Of a stretch of 64,000 nt of DNA, positions 7,808 to 16,673 are shown piece by piece. Numbering within the stretch: the stretch's first letter is position 1; every line of letters begins with the position of its first letter. Under the pieces are notes generated by a model, which was not told the DNA's origin, made no database searches, and was given only the letters and a program-made list of their open reading frames with translations. The position numbers and the translations under genes were made by a program. Source of the stretch: DATDPM01 sp963841995 (GTDB taxonomy: Bacteria > Pseudomonadota > Alphaproteobacteria > DATDPM01); NCBI GenBank assembly GCA_963841995.1, contig CAWJEX010000017.1, positions 62,001 to 126,000 of the forward strand, in the 5' to 3' direction.

Positions 7808-10381
7808 CTAGCCTAATCGATGATCGCCCGATAGGGAAATGCGACGAAAAAACCAGCGTTTCACCAGATCTGCCAAGATCAAATAGCACGCCACCATGCC
7901 GCCCAACGCGACAAGAAAACCGAGCGGCAGCGGTACAAAGCCGAACCACCGGCCAAGCGCCGTATAAGGCAACAAGACGCCGACCGCCGCCACCGCAATC
8001 GAGGTCGCCGCCAGAATCGGATGCGGCTGGCTGCGCAAAGGATTGCGGCGCGTGCGAATGACGAAGATGACGAATATCTGGGATGCCAGGGATTCCACGA
8101 ACCAGCCGGTCTGAAATAAGGGCCCAGCCGCATTAAAAACGATCAAGAGAAGCCCGAACGTCAGAAAATCGAACAATGAACTGACGGGACCGAGCACCAG
8201 CATGAAATTTCGGACGAATCGCATATCCCAATGCCGCGGTATCGCGACCTCTTCGGGATCGACCTCGTCCATCGGTATCGCCACCTCGGAGACATCGCAA
8301 AGCAGATTGTTCAGCGGCACTTGCACCGGGAGCATTGGCAGGAACGGCAGAATCAGCGGCGCCCGCTATCGAAAACATAGTCCCGAAATTGGAGCTGGTG
8401 CCCATCATGATGTATTTCATGATATTGCCAAAGGTGCGGCGTCCTTCGCCAACACCGCGTTCGAGCACGCTCAAATCTTTTTCCAACAGGATAATATCGG
8501 CGGCGTCTCTCGCGACGTCGGCGGCGCTCTCGACGGAGATTCCGGCGTCTGCGATATGAAGCGACGGTGCGTCGTTGATGCCGTCGCCCAAGAATCCGAC
8601 GACATGCCCTCGCCGCTTTAAAGCCGCAATGATGCGGCTGTTCTGGGACGGCGTGACGCGGCAGAAAAGATTCGCTTCTTCCACCCGCGCCAAGAGCGCT
8701 TCAGCGCTGAGTCGCGATATTTCGGAGCCGGTCAGGACCTCATTCACGTCGACGCCAAGCTCATTGCAAACATGGCGGGTAATCCATTCGTTATCGCCGG
8801 TCAGTATCTTGATCCCAACCCCGGCGCGCTGAAGGCCGGCAATTGTCGCACCGGCACTCGCTTTCGGCGGATCGAGGAAGGCGAGAAAACCCACGAGCTC
8901 GCGCTCGTCCGCCGCCATGACATGGCTTCCGGCAAACTCCCGGCAGGCAATTGCCAGGACCCGGAATCCTTCCGATCCGAGCTGATTGAAAATCTCATTG
9001 GCTTTGGCCTGCGCCGTAGCGTCGAGCGGCATTGCGGCGCCTGCGCCCCCGCCCTCTCCATCGCCGGGCTCGTAAGACTGTGACCGAGCCAGCACCTCTT
9101 CCGGCGCCCCTTTGATGACGAGAACATGCCGGCCTTCGCGCTCGAGCAGCACCGAGACTCGCCGCCGCTCGAAATCGAAGTGGACCTCGTCGAGCTTGCG
9201 CCAGCCTGCGGCATCGAACGGGCCGCATTCGAGGATTGCCGTATCGAGCGGGCTCCGAAGACCCCCTTCGAAATGGCTGTTGAGCAAGGCCAGTCCGAGG
9301 ACACGCCGGTTCTCGGCTCCGGAAAGCGACAGCTGCCGCGTCACCCGAATGTGTGCCTCCGTCAATGTCCCCGTCTTAATCGGTGCAGAGGATATCCATG
9401 CTGCCGAGGTCATGAATTGCCGCCAGCCTCTTGACGATAACCCGCTCTTTGGCCGTGCGCATCGCGCCCCCGCGCCAAAGTCACCGATACTACCGTCGGC
9501 AGCAGTTCCGGAGTTAGCCCGACCGCAAGAGCAAGCGCGAAAAGGAACGAATCCAATAAGGGACGGTGGAAAGGGACGTTGACGAGAAGCACGAACAAAA
9601 CAAGGAGCGTCGTCACGCGCACGATCATCATGCTGAATTGGTGTACGCGGCGCTCAAGGGCCGCAGGGCGCGGCACGCGCCGCAGCGCCTGACTGATATT
9701 TCCGAACCGGGTGGCCGATCCCGTCGCACAGACGAGAAGCTTGGCCGAACCGCTAATCACCGAACTGCCCACGAAAGCCGCGTTCGTCGCCTCGGCCATT
9801 TTGACGGCGGCGATATCATCGGCGCGCTATTCCACGGGATAGGATTCGCCGGTCATAAGCGATTCGTTCACAAAGAAATCCGCGGCTTCGAGGATCCGGC
9901 CATCGGCCGGAACCAAATCGCCGGCGGCGAGAAGAACAACGTCGCCCGGAACCAGCTGTTCTGCGGGAATTTGGGTCTCCCGCCCATCGCGCAGGACCCG
10001 TTCCATCAAGGCTACGGAAACTTTGAGCCGTTCGGCCGCCTGTTGCGCGCGATGCTCTTGGACGGCATCGAGCACGACGCCGAGAAGAACGATGGTGACG
10101 ATGATGAGGAGGCTGGCGAGCTCTCCAGTCATCGCCGGAATCGCCGCCGCCACCAGAAGGACGATGATCAGGGGATTGCGCAAGCGATTGAGAAATTGAG
10201 CGAGAAAGGACAAACGCCGCTTGGGTTCAAGCGTGTTGGCCCCGTAACGAACAAGGCGGACTTGCGCTTGGTTCGACGCTAGGCCCCCAGGGACCGCATC
10301 GAGTTGCCGTTCGATCTCATTAAGCGGAACTTGCCAAAAGGTCTTTGGTTGTTCGGCGCCGCTTAGGCCGGCCGCATTCAT
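7808..10381 (-). pseudogene. mgtA: MgtA-type magnesium-transporting P-type ATPase, broken by one stop and three frame breaks
   Basis: The pieces read in order as one P3B-type ATPase of about 857 residues. The N-terminal part (10381 to 9827) runs through the actuator domain to MTGESYPVE, where an in-frame TAG (9827-9829) interrupts; the same frame continues after it. At about 9470 an extra base after VTLARG shifts the frame. At about 9384 another extra base falls inside the phosphorylation motif CTDKTGTLTE, so the aspartate and KTG lie in different frames. The nucleotide-binding part continues to FSIAGA. A third break at about 8358 precedes LPFLPMLPVQV and the last membrane helices. With four lesions no functional pump can be made as read. 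Confidence 0.85.
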
Positions 10382-10796
10382 GGGACCAGACCGGGCATTG
10401 GCAGCCGTGGCCTATCGCTCGTCCGCCTATTCGAATCCGGAAGCCATCCAACGCAAGTAAACTCCCCAGCACTGCCGATTTTTGGCGCACCTACGCTTGC
10501 ATGCACAGGAATCTCCGCACCGTCGGAATCTGCGCCGCGGATGTAATTACAATGCGGGATTGAATCAGGATTGGCGGGCGGCGGGTCGCGACGATCTCAA
10601 GCCTTCGCAAAGAGCGATTACCCGGTGCGCGAGCGTAGCGATCCCGGTTACATCGAAAAACTCGGACGCGGTCCATCGTCGTCGGCGCCGGAAGCGGCTG
10701 CCCGATGACCGCTTTGTCGGCCTGAAGCAAACCGGTGCATGTGCCGCTTGCCGTCCCTAACGTCTTTCTGGCCGGAACCGCTCACCCACGCGCTTT
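10382..10796. other. Intergenic region, no gene recognised
   Basis: 415 bases between the mgtA remnant start and the end of the globin-coupled sensor gene. It should contain the former mgtA promoter. I find no convincing ORF, tRNA, riboswitch or terminator; short open frames here have no recognisable family features. Confidence 0.6.
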
Positions 10797-12128
10797 TTAG
10801 GCCGCCTGGACCCGCGCAAAGAACTTGCTGACCTCGGTGCGAAGGATAGTCGCTTGTTCGGCGAGACCGTCCGAGGCCTTGCGAACGCCCTCGGAGGCAT
10901 GGCCGGTTTCGGCGGCGGCTTTGGTAACCCCGGTGATATTGGTGGTCACTTCGCCGGTGCCGGCCGCGGCTTGCTGAACATTGCGGGCGATTTCCTGGGT
11001 GGCGGCACCCTGTTCTTCCATCGCCGCCGCAATCGACGTCGAGATCTCGCTGATCCGGCCGATGGTCGAACCGATGCCTTTGATGGCCTGAACCGATTCG
11101 CCGGTCGCGGTCTGGATCGATTTGACTTGCGCCGCAATGTCCTCGGTGGCTTTCGCGGTTTGGGTCGCCAGCGATTTAACTTCGGACGCCACCACCGCGA
11201 ATCCCTTGCCCGCTTCGCCAGCGCGTGCCGCTTCGATGGTGGCGTTGAGCGCCAACAGATTGGTTTGGCCGGCGATGTCGTTGATCAGCTGAACCACCTC
11301 GCCGATCTTCTGTGCCGCTTCGGCAAGATTTTGAACTTGTGCATTGGTGCGATTGGCCTCTTCAACCGCGGCGCTGGCAATCTTATTGGATTCGGTGACC
11401 TGCCGATTGATCTCGCCGATCGACGAATGCAGCTCTTCTGCCGCAGAGGCCACGGTTTGAACATTGGTGGCGGCTTCCTCGGCAGCCGCCGCCACGGCCA
11501 TCGATTGGCGGCTGGTTTCTTCCGCCGTCGCCGACATCGATGCCGCCGTCGATTGCATATCGCTCGCGGATCTGGCCACGGTTTCCACCACCGACTTCAT
11601 CGTCCCGTCGAAATCGTGAATGGCGGCATTGAGCGCGTCCTGCTTCTTTTGCCGCTCGTCCAGCATCGCTTCCTGATACACCGAGATTGCAAAATCCATG
11701 TCCAGCATCACCGCCGAATTCACCGCGACGATCACGGAAGCCAGCTTCTTCGCGCGATAGGTCCGGGCGGCAAGCTGCTGCAACAGGCTGAGCACCAAGT
11801 TATAGCCGCCGATATACCAGCGGGGCTCGAGGCCGATCCGGTTATGGGTCATGCCGATGGTCCGAACGCCATTCACGTACGCATCATCGAATTGGCCGGA
11901 AAAAAGCCGCTCCCAATGCGCCTTTTGTGCCGCCTTCAGGCGCGGCACTTGATCGCCCACCATCTTGGCGAGGCTCGGCACCGAGCCTGCGTGTTTGTAG
12001 AAAGCATCGAGGATGCTGGGAAGTTCCGGTTCGACGTGTTTCCAAAAATCGCGCAGGAGCTCGCCGGTTTCCGGCGTGATCGCCATAAAGCGGAGACGGC
12101 CGTCGCGGTCGATCGTGTCGTTAGCCAT
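10797..12128 (-). CDS. Globin-coupled methyl-accepting chemotaxis protein (HemAT-like oxygen sensor)
   Basis: A 443-residue soluble transducer with no membrane helices. Residues 15-165 form a protoglobin domain; H95 in GMTHNRIGL, followed by WYIGGYN, matches the proximal haem histidine of globin-coupled sensors. Residues about 180-440 are a methyl-accepting signalling coiled coil with the conserved hairpin tip IAGQTNLLALNATIEAARAGEAGKGFAVVA. It likely binds haem and oxygen and signals to CheA/CheW. No C-terminal CheR-docking pentapeptide is seen. Start 12128 (M20 of the longest frame) is chosen because AAAGGTG lies upstream at proper spacing. Two LuxR-type regulators lie directly upstream. 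Confidence 0.9.
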   Translation of the reverse strand: MANDTIDRDGRLRFMAITPETGELLRDFWKHVEPELPSILDAFYKHAGSVPSLAKMVGDQVPRLKAAQKAHWERLFSGQFDDAYVNGVRTIGMTHNRIGLEPRWYIGGYNLVLSLLQQLAARTYRAKKLASVIVAVNSAVMLDMDFAISVYQEAMLDERQKKQDALNAAIHDFDGTMKSVVETVARSASDMQSTAASMSATAEETSRQSMAVAAAAEEAATNVQTVASAAEELHSSIGEINRQVTESNKIASAAVEEANRTNAQVQNLAEAAQKIGEVVQLINDIAGQTNLLALNATIEAARAGEAGKGFAVVASEVKSLATQTAKATEDIAAQVKSIQTATGESVQAIKGIGSTIGRISEISTSIAAAMEEQGAATQEIARNVQQAAAGTGEVTTNITGVTKAAAETGHASEGVRKASDGLAEQATILRTEVSKFFARVQAA

Positions 12129-12499
12129 GGGTGTCACCTTTCCACTCTGTTGGACCCTCGTTGCTGCGAGCGGTCGCTGAACCAAAATCGAAAGACCTGC
12201 TCACTCGGGTACACCCCGATGGATGTACTCTTTCGATATAACCCTTAACAATTATGGCGATTAGCTAATAAACTGTGAGGTTTGGCATCTAATCGTCGGC
12301 TGTAGCCAACACATTGTTTTATTTTGATAATTTTAATTGGAATTTGCGCGCCAGGAATTGGCGACCAAATCCGACAAGACCGCTCCTCGAAAAAGACCGG
12401 TCGATTTTCGGATATTCAAAGACTGGACGCTGAAACGAACACCGTCGGAGGAGTCGCTGACGATCGGAGGAACCCGACGACGCGCCACTATCAGCCGAG
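12129..12499. other. Intergenic region upstream of the globin-coupled sensor
   Basis: 371 bases with a clearly AT-rich core around 12240-12345, unlike the GC-rich surroundings. This probably holds the promoter of the chemotaxis gene and the 3' end of the regulator transcript. I see no confident -35/-10 pair and no gene. Confidence 0.5.
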
Positions 12500-13519
12500 T
12501 CAGTTCCTCGACGACTTGGCTGTCGCTTTGCCTTTCGATCCCCGCCTTCGTGCAACTAAGACAGCGAGCGACGTGCAATTCTTGACGCCGGTTTTTTTGA
12601 AGATGCGCTGCATGTAAACCTTCACCGTCGCTTCCGCCAATCCCAAGCGCCGCGCGGTCTCTCTATTCGACAATCCTTCGGCGACGAGCGGGAGAATCTG
12701 CTTTTCGCGAGGCGTCAATTGGTTGAATGGTGCATTCCACGCATCGTCGTCACTTTTCTGTTGCGGCCCACTTGCCAGCAATTGCCGGGCTAGATCGCCG
12801 CCGCTCTGGGCTGCAGTGATCGCGCGTTCGACGATCTGCCGCTGCCGTTTCCCGTCACAGGCGATCGAAAGCAAATCCAGGTTATCCATGACGAAGCTCC
12901 GGATGTTGTCGATGTTATGCGGCGCTGCGCCCGGGAACTTGCGTTGACCAATCCTATGCCGGACTTGGTGCGATCGCCCCTCGGCATCGGCGAGCAGCAT
13001 TTCCGTCCATTTTCTGAAGCGGCAACTCATCAGGCGCAGTTCCATTTCGGCAACGACGCGGCGGCTTAACGCGCCGAGCGCTCTGCGCTGATCGGATGTC
13101 AGCTGGCGTGGACGGAAATCGACGACGAAGAGCGCTCCCAATCGATGGCCCTCGGCCGTGATGAGAGGCGCCCCGGCGTAAAAGCGAATTGCGCGTCCGC
13201 CGGCGACAAATGGATGATTCTTGAAGCGCTCGTCCTCGATGAGGTTGGGCACTTCAAAGAGCAAATCCTGGCCGCCGATCGCGTAATTGCAAAAGGCCAA
13301 GGGGCGCGGAACTTCCTTAAAATTGGTGCCGACCGTCGCCTTGAACCATGCACGGTCGCTATCAATGAGCGAGATGTTAGCGGTTGGCGTTTCACAAATC
13401 TGCGAAGCCAGCCGCGCCAGCTCATCGAATGCCGATTCTTCGGGCGTATCGAGGATTTCATAATGACGGAGCGCCGCGAGGCGGGCCTCTTCGTTACGAG
13501 CCAGAGATATATCGCGCAT
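12500..13519 (-). CDS. GAF-domain LuxR-family transcriptional regulator (copy 1)
   Basis: A 339-residue cytoplasmic regulator. Residues about 15-165 form a GAF domain of the type starting LxxYEILDTPxExAFDEL, with a RFYAGAPLIT...LGALFVVD core. Residues 200-250 look like a histidine-kinase dimerisation hairpin (HNIDNIRSFVMDNLDLL ... ARQLLAS), with H201 where kinases carry the phosphorylated histidine, but no ATPase domain follows. Residues 268-325 form a LuxR HTH (LTPREKQILPLVAEGLSNRETARRLG). It is a paralogue of the next gene, head to tail. The ligand and targets are unknown. Confidence 0.85.
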   Translation of the reverse strand: MRDISLARNEEARLAALRHYEILDTPEESAFDELARLASQICETPTANISLIDSDRAWFKATVGTNFKEVPRPLAFCNYAIGGQDLLFEVPNLIEDERFKNHPFVAGGRAIRFYAGAPLITAEGHRLGALFVVDFRPRQLTSDQRRALGALSRRVVAEMELRLMSCRFRKWTEMLLADAEGRSHQVRHRIGQRKFPGAAPHNIDNIRSFVMDNLDLLSIACDGKRQRQIVERAITAAQSGGDLARQLLASGPQQKSDDDAWNAPFNQLTPREKQILPLVAEGLSNRETARRLGLAEATVKVYMQRIFKKTGVKNCTSLAVLVARRRGSKGKATAKSSRN

Positions 13520-13865
13520 GGACGTGCATCGAGAAAAAGTCGCTCAGGGATTTATGCAATCTAATCCCGGCGCTCACAGATAGAAACAAAGGTCTGATCG
13601 GCGCTCGCGAAAATATTTCACGATTTTCCGGGCCTCATCCCGGCATCCCGCCGGAAAGGGATCGTTACTAATCAGTACGTGGTAAGCAGTAGGGGGTATC
13701 TTTTCCGACCGGGCGCCACATAGATACACAAAATCATATTCGGCCAATTTGGCCGCGCCGCGCGGCCAGCGCGACGCCGAATTTGATTGCCCTCAATTAT
13801 TCGGAATTTGTGCGCGACGCAGGCGTAGCCGCCGCTCGACCTGAAACAGGCCAAGGGTCGCCGGA
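13520..13865. other. Intergenic region between the two GAF-LuxR genes
   Basis: 346 bases separate the paralogous regulators. They would carry the promoter of copy 1 and the end of copy 2. No gene, clear promoter pair or terminator with T-run was found. Confidence 0.5.
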
Positions 13866-14888
13866 TCAATTCTCCGGGCTCTTCGCGGATTTTTCAGCTG
13901 GAATCTTACCGCTCGGTCTGCGCTTTCGCGCGACCAAGACGGCAAGCGCGGTGCGATTGTTGACGCCGACTTTTTTGAAAATCCGCTGCACGTAGACCTT
14001 CACTGTCGCCTCGGCCAATCCCATCCGCCGCGCCGTTTCCCGATTCGACAGACCGCGGGCGACGAGGCGGAGAATCTGCTTCTCGCGAGGGGTCAAATGG
14101 TTGAACGCTGCAGCGAAGGATTCGTGCTCGCTGTCGTCCTGCTCCAGCTCATTTGTCAACAATTGCCGGGCGAAATTGCCGCCGCGCTGGCCAGCACTGG
14201 TGGCGCGTTCGACGATTTGTTGCTGTGGCTGCTCATCACAAGCAATCGACAGCAGATCCAAATTATCCATAACGAGAGCGCGTAGATTATCCAGGTTGCG
14301 GGTGGCGCCGCCTATTTGCTGGGCTCGGTCCAACCGCATCTCGGCGTCCAAAAGCAGCCTATCGGCCCATTTTCTGATGCGCCGGTTGATCAGGCGCAGA
14401 TCCATTTGTGCAATCACTCGGCGGCTCAGAACTTCGAGGGCTGTCCGCTGAAGGTCCGTCAATCGGCGCGGAACAAGGTCAATGACGCAAAGCGTCCCCA
14501 ATCGATGACCGTCGCCGGTAATCAGCGGTGCACCCGCATAAAAGCGGATCTTCGGATCCTCAACGACAAAGGGATTGTCGGCGAATCGGCTGTCTTCGAA
14601 TGCATCCGGCACTTCAAACAGCTCGTTGCCGCAAATCGTATGATGACAGAACGAAATGTAGCGCGGTATTTCGCTCGCCGGGCATCCCACTTTCGCTTTA
14701 AGCCAAATGCGCTCGGAATCGATCAAAGAGATGACCGACATCGGAGTCCCGCAAATCTGCGCCGCCAGCGACACCAGCTCGTCGAATGCGGATTCTCCAG
14801 GCGTGTCGAGGATTTCGTAACGATAGAGCGTCGCGAGGCGACTCTTTTCAATTCGGGCTTCATTCCGGGGCAGGGGTCGATCAAGCAT
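13866..14888 (-). CDS. GAF-domain LuxR-family transcriptional regulator (copy 2)
   Basis: A 340-residue paralogue of the gene at 12500-13519, with the same three-part build. The GAF domain (about residues 20-170, YEILDTPGESAFDELVSLAAQICG and FYAGAPLITGDGHRLGTLCVID) is followed by a dimerisation-like helical pair with NLDNLRALVMDNLDLL and FARQLL, then a LuxR HTH (LTPREKQILRLVARGLSNRETARRMG). At the position of H201 in copy 1 this copy has R197, so it could not be phosphorylated there. Tandem duplication followed by divergence is the simplest origin. The input and regulon are unknown; proximity to the oxygen sensor hints at redox or light signalling. Confidence 0.85.
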   Translation of the reverse strand: MLDRPLPRNEARIEKSRLATLYRYEILDTPGESAFDELVSLAAQICGTPMSVISLIDSERIWLKAKVGCPASEIPRYISFCHHTICGNELFEVPDAFEDSRFADNPFVVEDPKIRFYAGAPLITGDGHRLGTLCVIDLVPRRLTDLQRTALEVLSRRVIAQMDLRLINRRIRKWADRLLLDAEMRLDRAQQIGGATRNLDNLRALVMDNLDLLSIACDEQPQQQIVERATSAGQRGGNFARQLLTNELEQDDSEHESFAAAFNHLTPREKQILRLVARGLSNRETARRMGLAEATVKVYVQRIFKKVGVNNRTALAVLVARKRRPSGKIPAEKSAKSPEN

Positions 14889-15240
14889 TTATGTCCACAT
14901 GCCGGATTTCGTTCGAGGTCGCACAACTATCCCCAATACATACACATTAATGCTATTCCAATTTGCAGTCACCAAAATATGTTAGAATTTGCGGCGAAAT
15001 TACAAGGCTATAGCATTGATGGATCAAAGCTTTTTGCCCCCTGAAGATTACGCAACTATAGGTAAGCTGATCGGGTAGGTGCCGCGCCGTCGCCAAATTG
15101 CGTTTCGGCGATTTCAAATCCGCCTTGGGCGGAGCCAGCGCGGAATATTTGTCCGCGCCGCGTTCGATGCGCCGGAATGCGCCCCCCTCTCCAGGCGGCG
15201 GAATGAGACGGGCGCCACTGACGAAGCGGCGGTGCCGCGG
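14889..15240. other. Intergenic region with a short orphan reading frame
   Basis: 352 bases upstream of GAF-LuxR copy 2, AT-rich from 14930 to 15060, probably including that gene's promoter. On the plus strand an ATG at 15018 opens 19 codons (MDQSFLPPEDYATIGKLIG) before a stop. This resembles the first residues of GH15-type hydrolases but nothing follows. No other gene is seen. Confidence 0.45.
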
Positions 15241-15381
15241 CTACTTCTTCTTCGAATACATCGCCGAATAGGACGAGCTCGAAGATGGCTTCGATGTCAG
15301 CGTAGTCGCCGGCGTACTCGGCGCAGCCGGTTTCTTCGGCTTCTTCGCTTCCCTGCCCGATTTCATCTGTCCTTTAGCCAT
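15241..15381 (-). CDS. Small Lys/Ser-rich protein, 46 residues
   Basis: A short gene: ATG at 15381, stop at 15243-15241. It begins MAKGQMKSGREAKKPKK, continues through a Pro/Thr/Ser stretch and ends SSYSAMYSKKK. A GGAGAA site lies 5 bases before the ATG. Small proteins beginning MAKGQxxSxxExKKPKK are common in proteobacteria and are annotated as hypothetical; their function is unknown. It lies 96 bases downstream of the tRNA-Ser on the same strand. The start and reading frame are well supported by the N-terminal motif; nothing can be said of the role. Confidence 0.75.
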   Translation of the reverse strand: MAKGQMKSGREAKKPKKPAAPSTPATTLTSKPSSSSSYSAMYSKKK

Positions 15382-15477
15382 AATGTTCTCCATTCATCGT
15401 GACGAACCAAATCGCGGCCCTTAATTTTGCCTCGCATTATGTCGCCCTGCGAAGCGGGATGTCCGCCGCTGAACAAT

Positions 15478-15569
15478 TGGCGGAGGGGGAGAGATTCGAA
15501 CTCTCGGTACCCAGTAAAGGGCACAACGGTTTTCGAGACCGTCCCAATCGACCACTCTGGCACCCCTCC
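15478..15569 (-). tRNA. tRNA-Ser, anticodon CGA (reads UCG)
   Basis: The minus strand folds as a class II tRNA. The acceptor stem is GGAGGGG paired with CCCCTCC and discriminator G. The anticodon loop CTCGAAA is closed by ACGGT/ACCGT, and a long variable arm is typical of serine tRNAs. The T-arm is GAGAG-TTCGAAT-CTCTC. The CCA end is encoded (rc TGG at 15478-15480). The anticodon CGA gives serine. Confidence 0.95.
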
Positions 15570-15706
15570 GTCGCGGAACCTAGCTTGCGGATGGTCCTGG
15601 GGCAAGCGAAGCGGTGCCCGCCACCCAGGCGGGCGCAAGCCCGGCAAGCGGCGGAAATGATTGGCCGAAACGGCGGCCGAATCCGTCGCAAATCCCAGGA
15701 AATCCG

Positions 15707-15734
15707 TTGACTCGGGTCGTTCCCCCGCTATAGT
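15707..15734 (+). promoter_or_regulatory. Sigma70-type promoter for rplU-rpmA
   Basis: A TTGACT -35 element (15707-15712) and a TATAGT -10 element (15729-15734) are separated by 16 bp, about 65 bases before the rplU ATG. The match to the housekeeping consensus is good. It would drive the ribosomal protein pair, which ends at the terminator at 16611. Confidence 0.65.
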
Positions 15735-15800
15735 GCCGCCTCTCTCGCGGCGGGGCCGCCCTTCGAACAATTCCAGGCAGATTTTTCAAGGCAGATCAAC

Positions 15801-16298
15801 ATGTTCGCAGTCATCAAGACCGGCGGAAAGCAATACAAGGTGGCCGCCGGCGACGTCCTCGCCATCGAGCGCCTGCCGGTCGAGGTCGGAAGCCATGTCG
15901 ATTTTGAAGAGGTCCTGTTGATCGGCGACGGCGGAAAAATGACCGTCGGCACGCCCTTCGTCGCTGGGGCGGCGGTTGTCGCGACGGTGGTCGACCAGAC
16001 CCGGGGCGAGAAGATCCTCATCTTCAAGAAGAAGCGCCGGCAGAACTATCGCCGCCGCAAGGGCCATCGCCAAGAACTGACTGTCGTCAAGATCGCCGAT
16101 ATATATCCGCCCGGCGCGACCCGCAAGGCAAAGCCCGCCGTGGAACCGAGACCGGTGGTTAAGAAGCCCGAGGCTCCCAAGGCTAAGGAAGCGAAGGCCG
16201 AGGCAAAGCCGGCGAAAAAGGAAGCGAAGAAGCCGGCGGCCAAAGCGAAGAAAGACGGCGGCAAGTCGCGTAACAAGTCGCGTAAGGAGAAAAAGTAA
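15801..16298 (+). CDS. rplU: 50S ribosomal protein L21 with long basic C-terminal tail
   Basis: Structural protein of the large ribosomal subunit. Residues 1-102 are a complete L21 (MFAVIKTGGKQYKV at the start; FKKKRRQNYRRRKGHRQ at the rRNA-binding end). Residues 103-165 are a Lys/Ala/Pro/Glu-rich tail of histone-H1-like composition (for example KAKEAKAEAKPAKKEAKK). Extended L21 tails occur in some Alphaproteobacteria. The stop codon overlaps the rpmA ATG by one base (TAATG). Confidence 0.97.
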   Translation: MFAVIKTGGKQYKVAAGDVLAIERLPVEVGSHVDFEEVLLIGDGGKMTVGTPFVAGAAVVATVVDQTRGEKILIFKKKRRQNYRRRKGHRQELTVVKIADIYPPGATRKAKPAVEPRPVVKKPEAPKAKEAKAEAKPAKKEAKKPAAKAKKDGGKSRNKSRKEKK

Positions 16299-16570
16299 TG
16301 GCGCATAAGAAAGCAGGCGGCTCGTCACGCAACGGCCGCGATTCGGAAGGACGCCGCCTCGGAGTCAAACGATTCGGCGGCGAAATCGTCATTCCCGGCA
16401 ACGTGCTGGTCCGCCAGCGCGGCACCACGTTTCACCCCGGCGATAATGTCGGCATGGGCCGCGACCATACCCTGTTCGCGCTGATCGAAGGCCGCGTCGT
16501 GTTCCGCACCAAAGGAAAAGGCCGCACCTTCGTTTCGATCGAAGGCGCCGCTATGGAGAAGCCGAACTAG
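16298..16570 (+). CDS. rpmA: 50S ribosomal protein L27
   Basis: A 90-residue L27 whose N-terminus (MAHKKAGGSSRNGRDSEGRRLGVK) reaches the peptidyl-transferase centre. The rest contains the conserved IVRQRGT-type segment (here VLVRQRGTTFHPG) and GRDHTLFALIEG. It is translationally coupled to rplU. No N-terminal extension of the kind cleaved in Firmicutes is present. A strong terminator follows. Confidence 0.98.
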   Translation: MAHKKAGGSSRNGRDSEGRRLGVKRFGGEIVIPGNVLVRQRGTTFHPGDNVGMGRDHTLFALIEGRVVFRTKGKGRTFVSIEGAAMEKPN

Positions 16571-16610
16571 GCGCTTCCCCGATAGCCCCGGAGACCCCGG
16601 GGTTACGCAG

Positions 16611-16637
16611 GGGAATGGCGCGCCATTCCCTTTTTTT
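16611..16637 (+). terminator. Rho-independent terminator after rpmA
   Basis: A perfect 10-bp inverted repeat (GGGAATGGCG / CGCCATTCCC, 16611-16630) is followed at once by seven T residues. This is the clearest intrinsic terminator in the window and separates rplU-rpmA from obgE. Confidence 0.9.
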
Positions 16638-16673
16638 ATTGGTAAATTCCCTATCCAATACAGAGTCCGGGCC

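Noticed and set aside
7808..10381. Four separate small ATPase genes
   Set aside because: The pieces are consecutive parts of one MgtA protein joined by a stop and frame breaks, so they are one broken gene.
10854..12248. A 464-codon open frame on the plus strand opposite the chemotaxis gene
   Set aside because: It is an antisense shadow, Gly/Arg/His-rich with no domain, while the minus strand encodes a clear globin-MCP.
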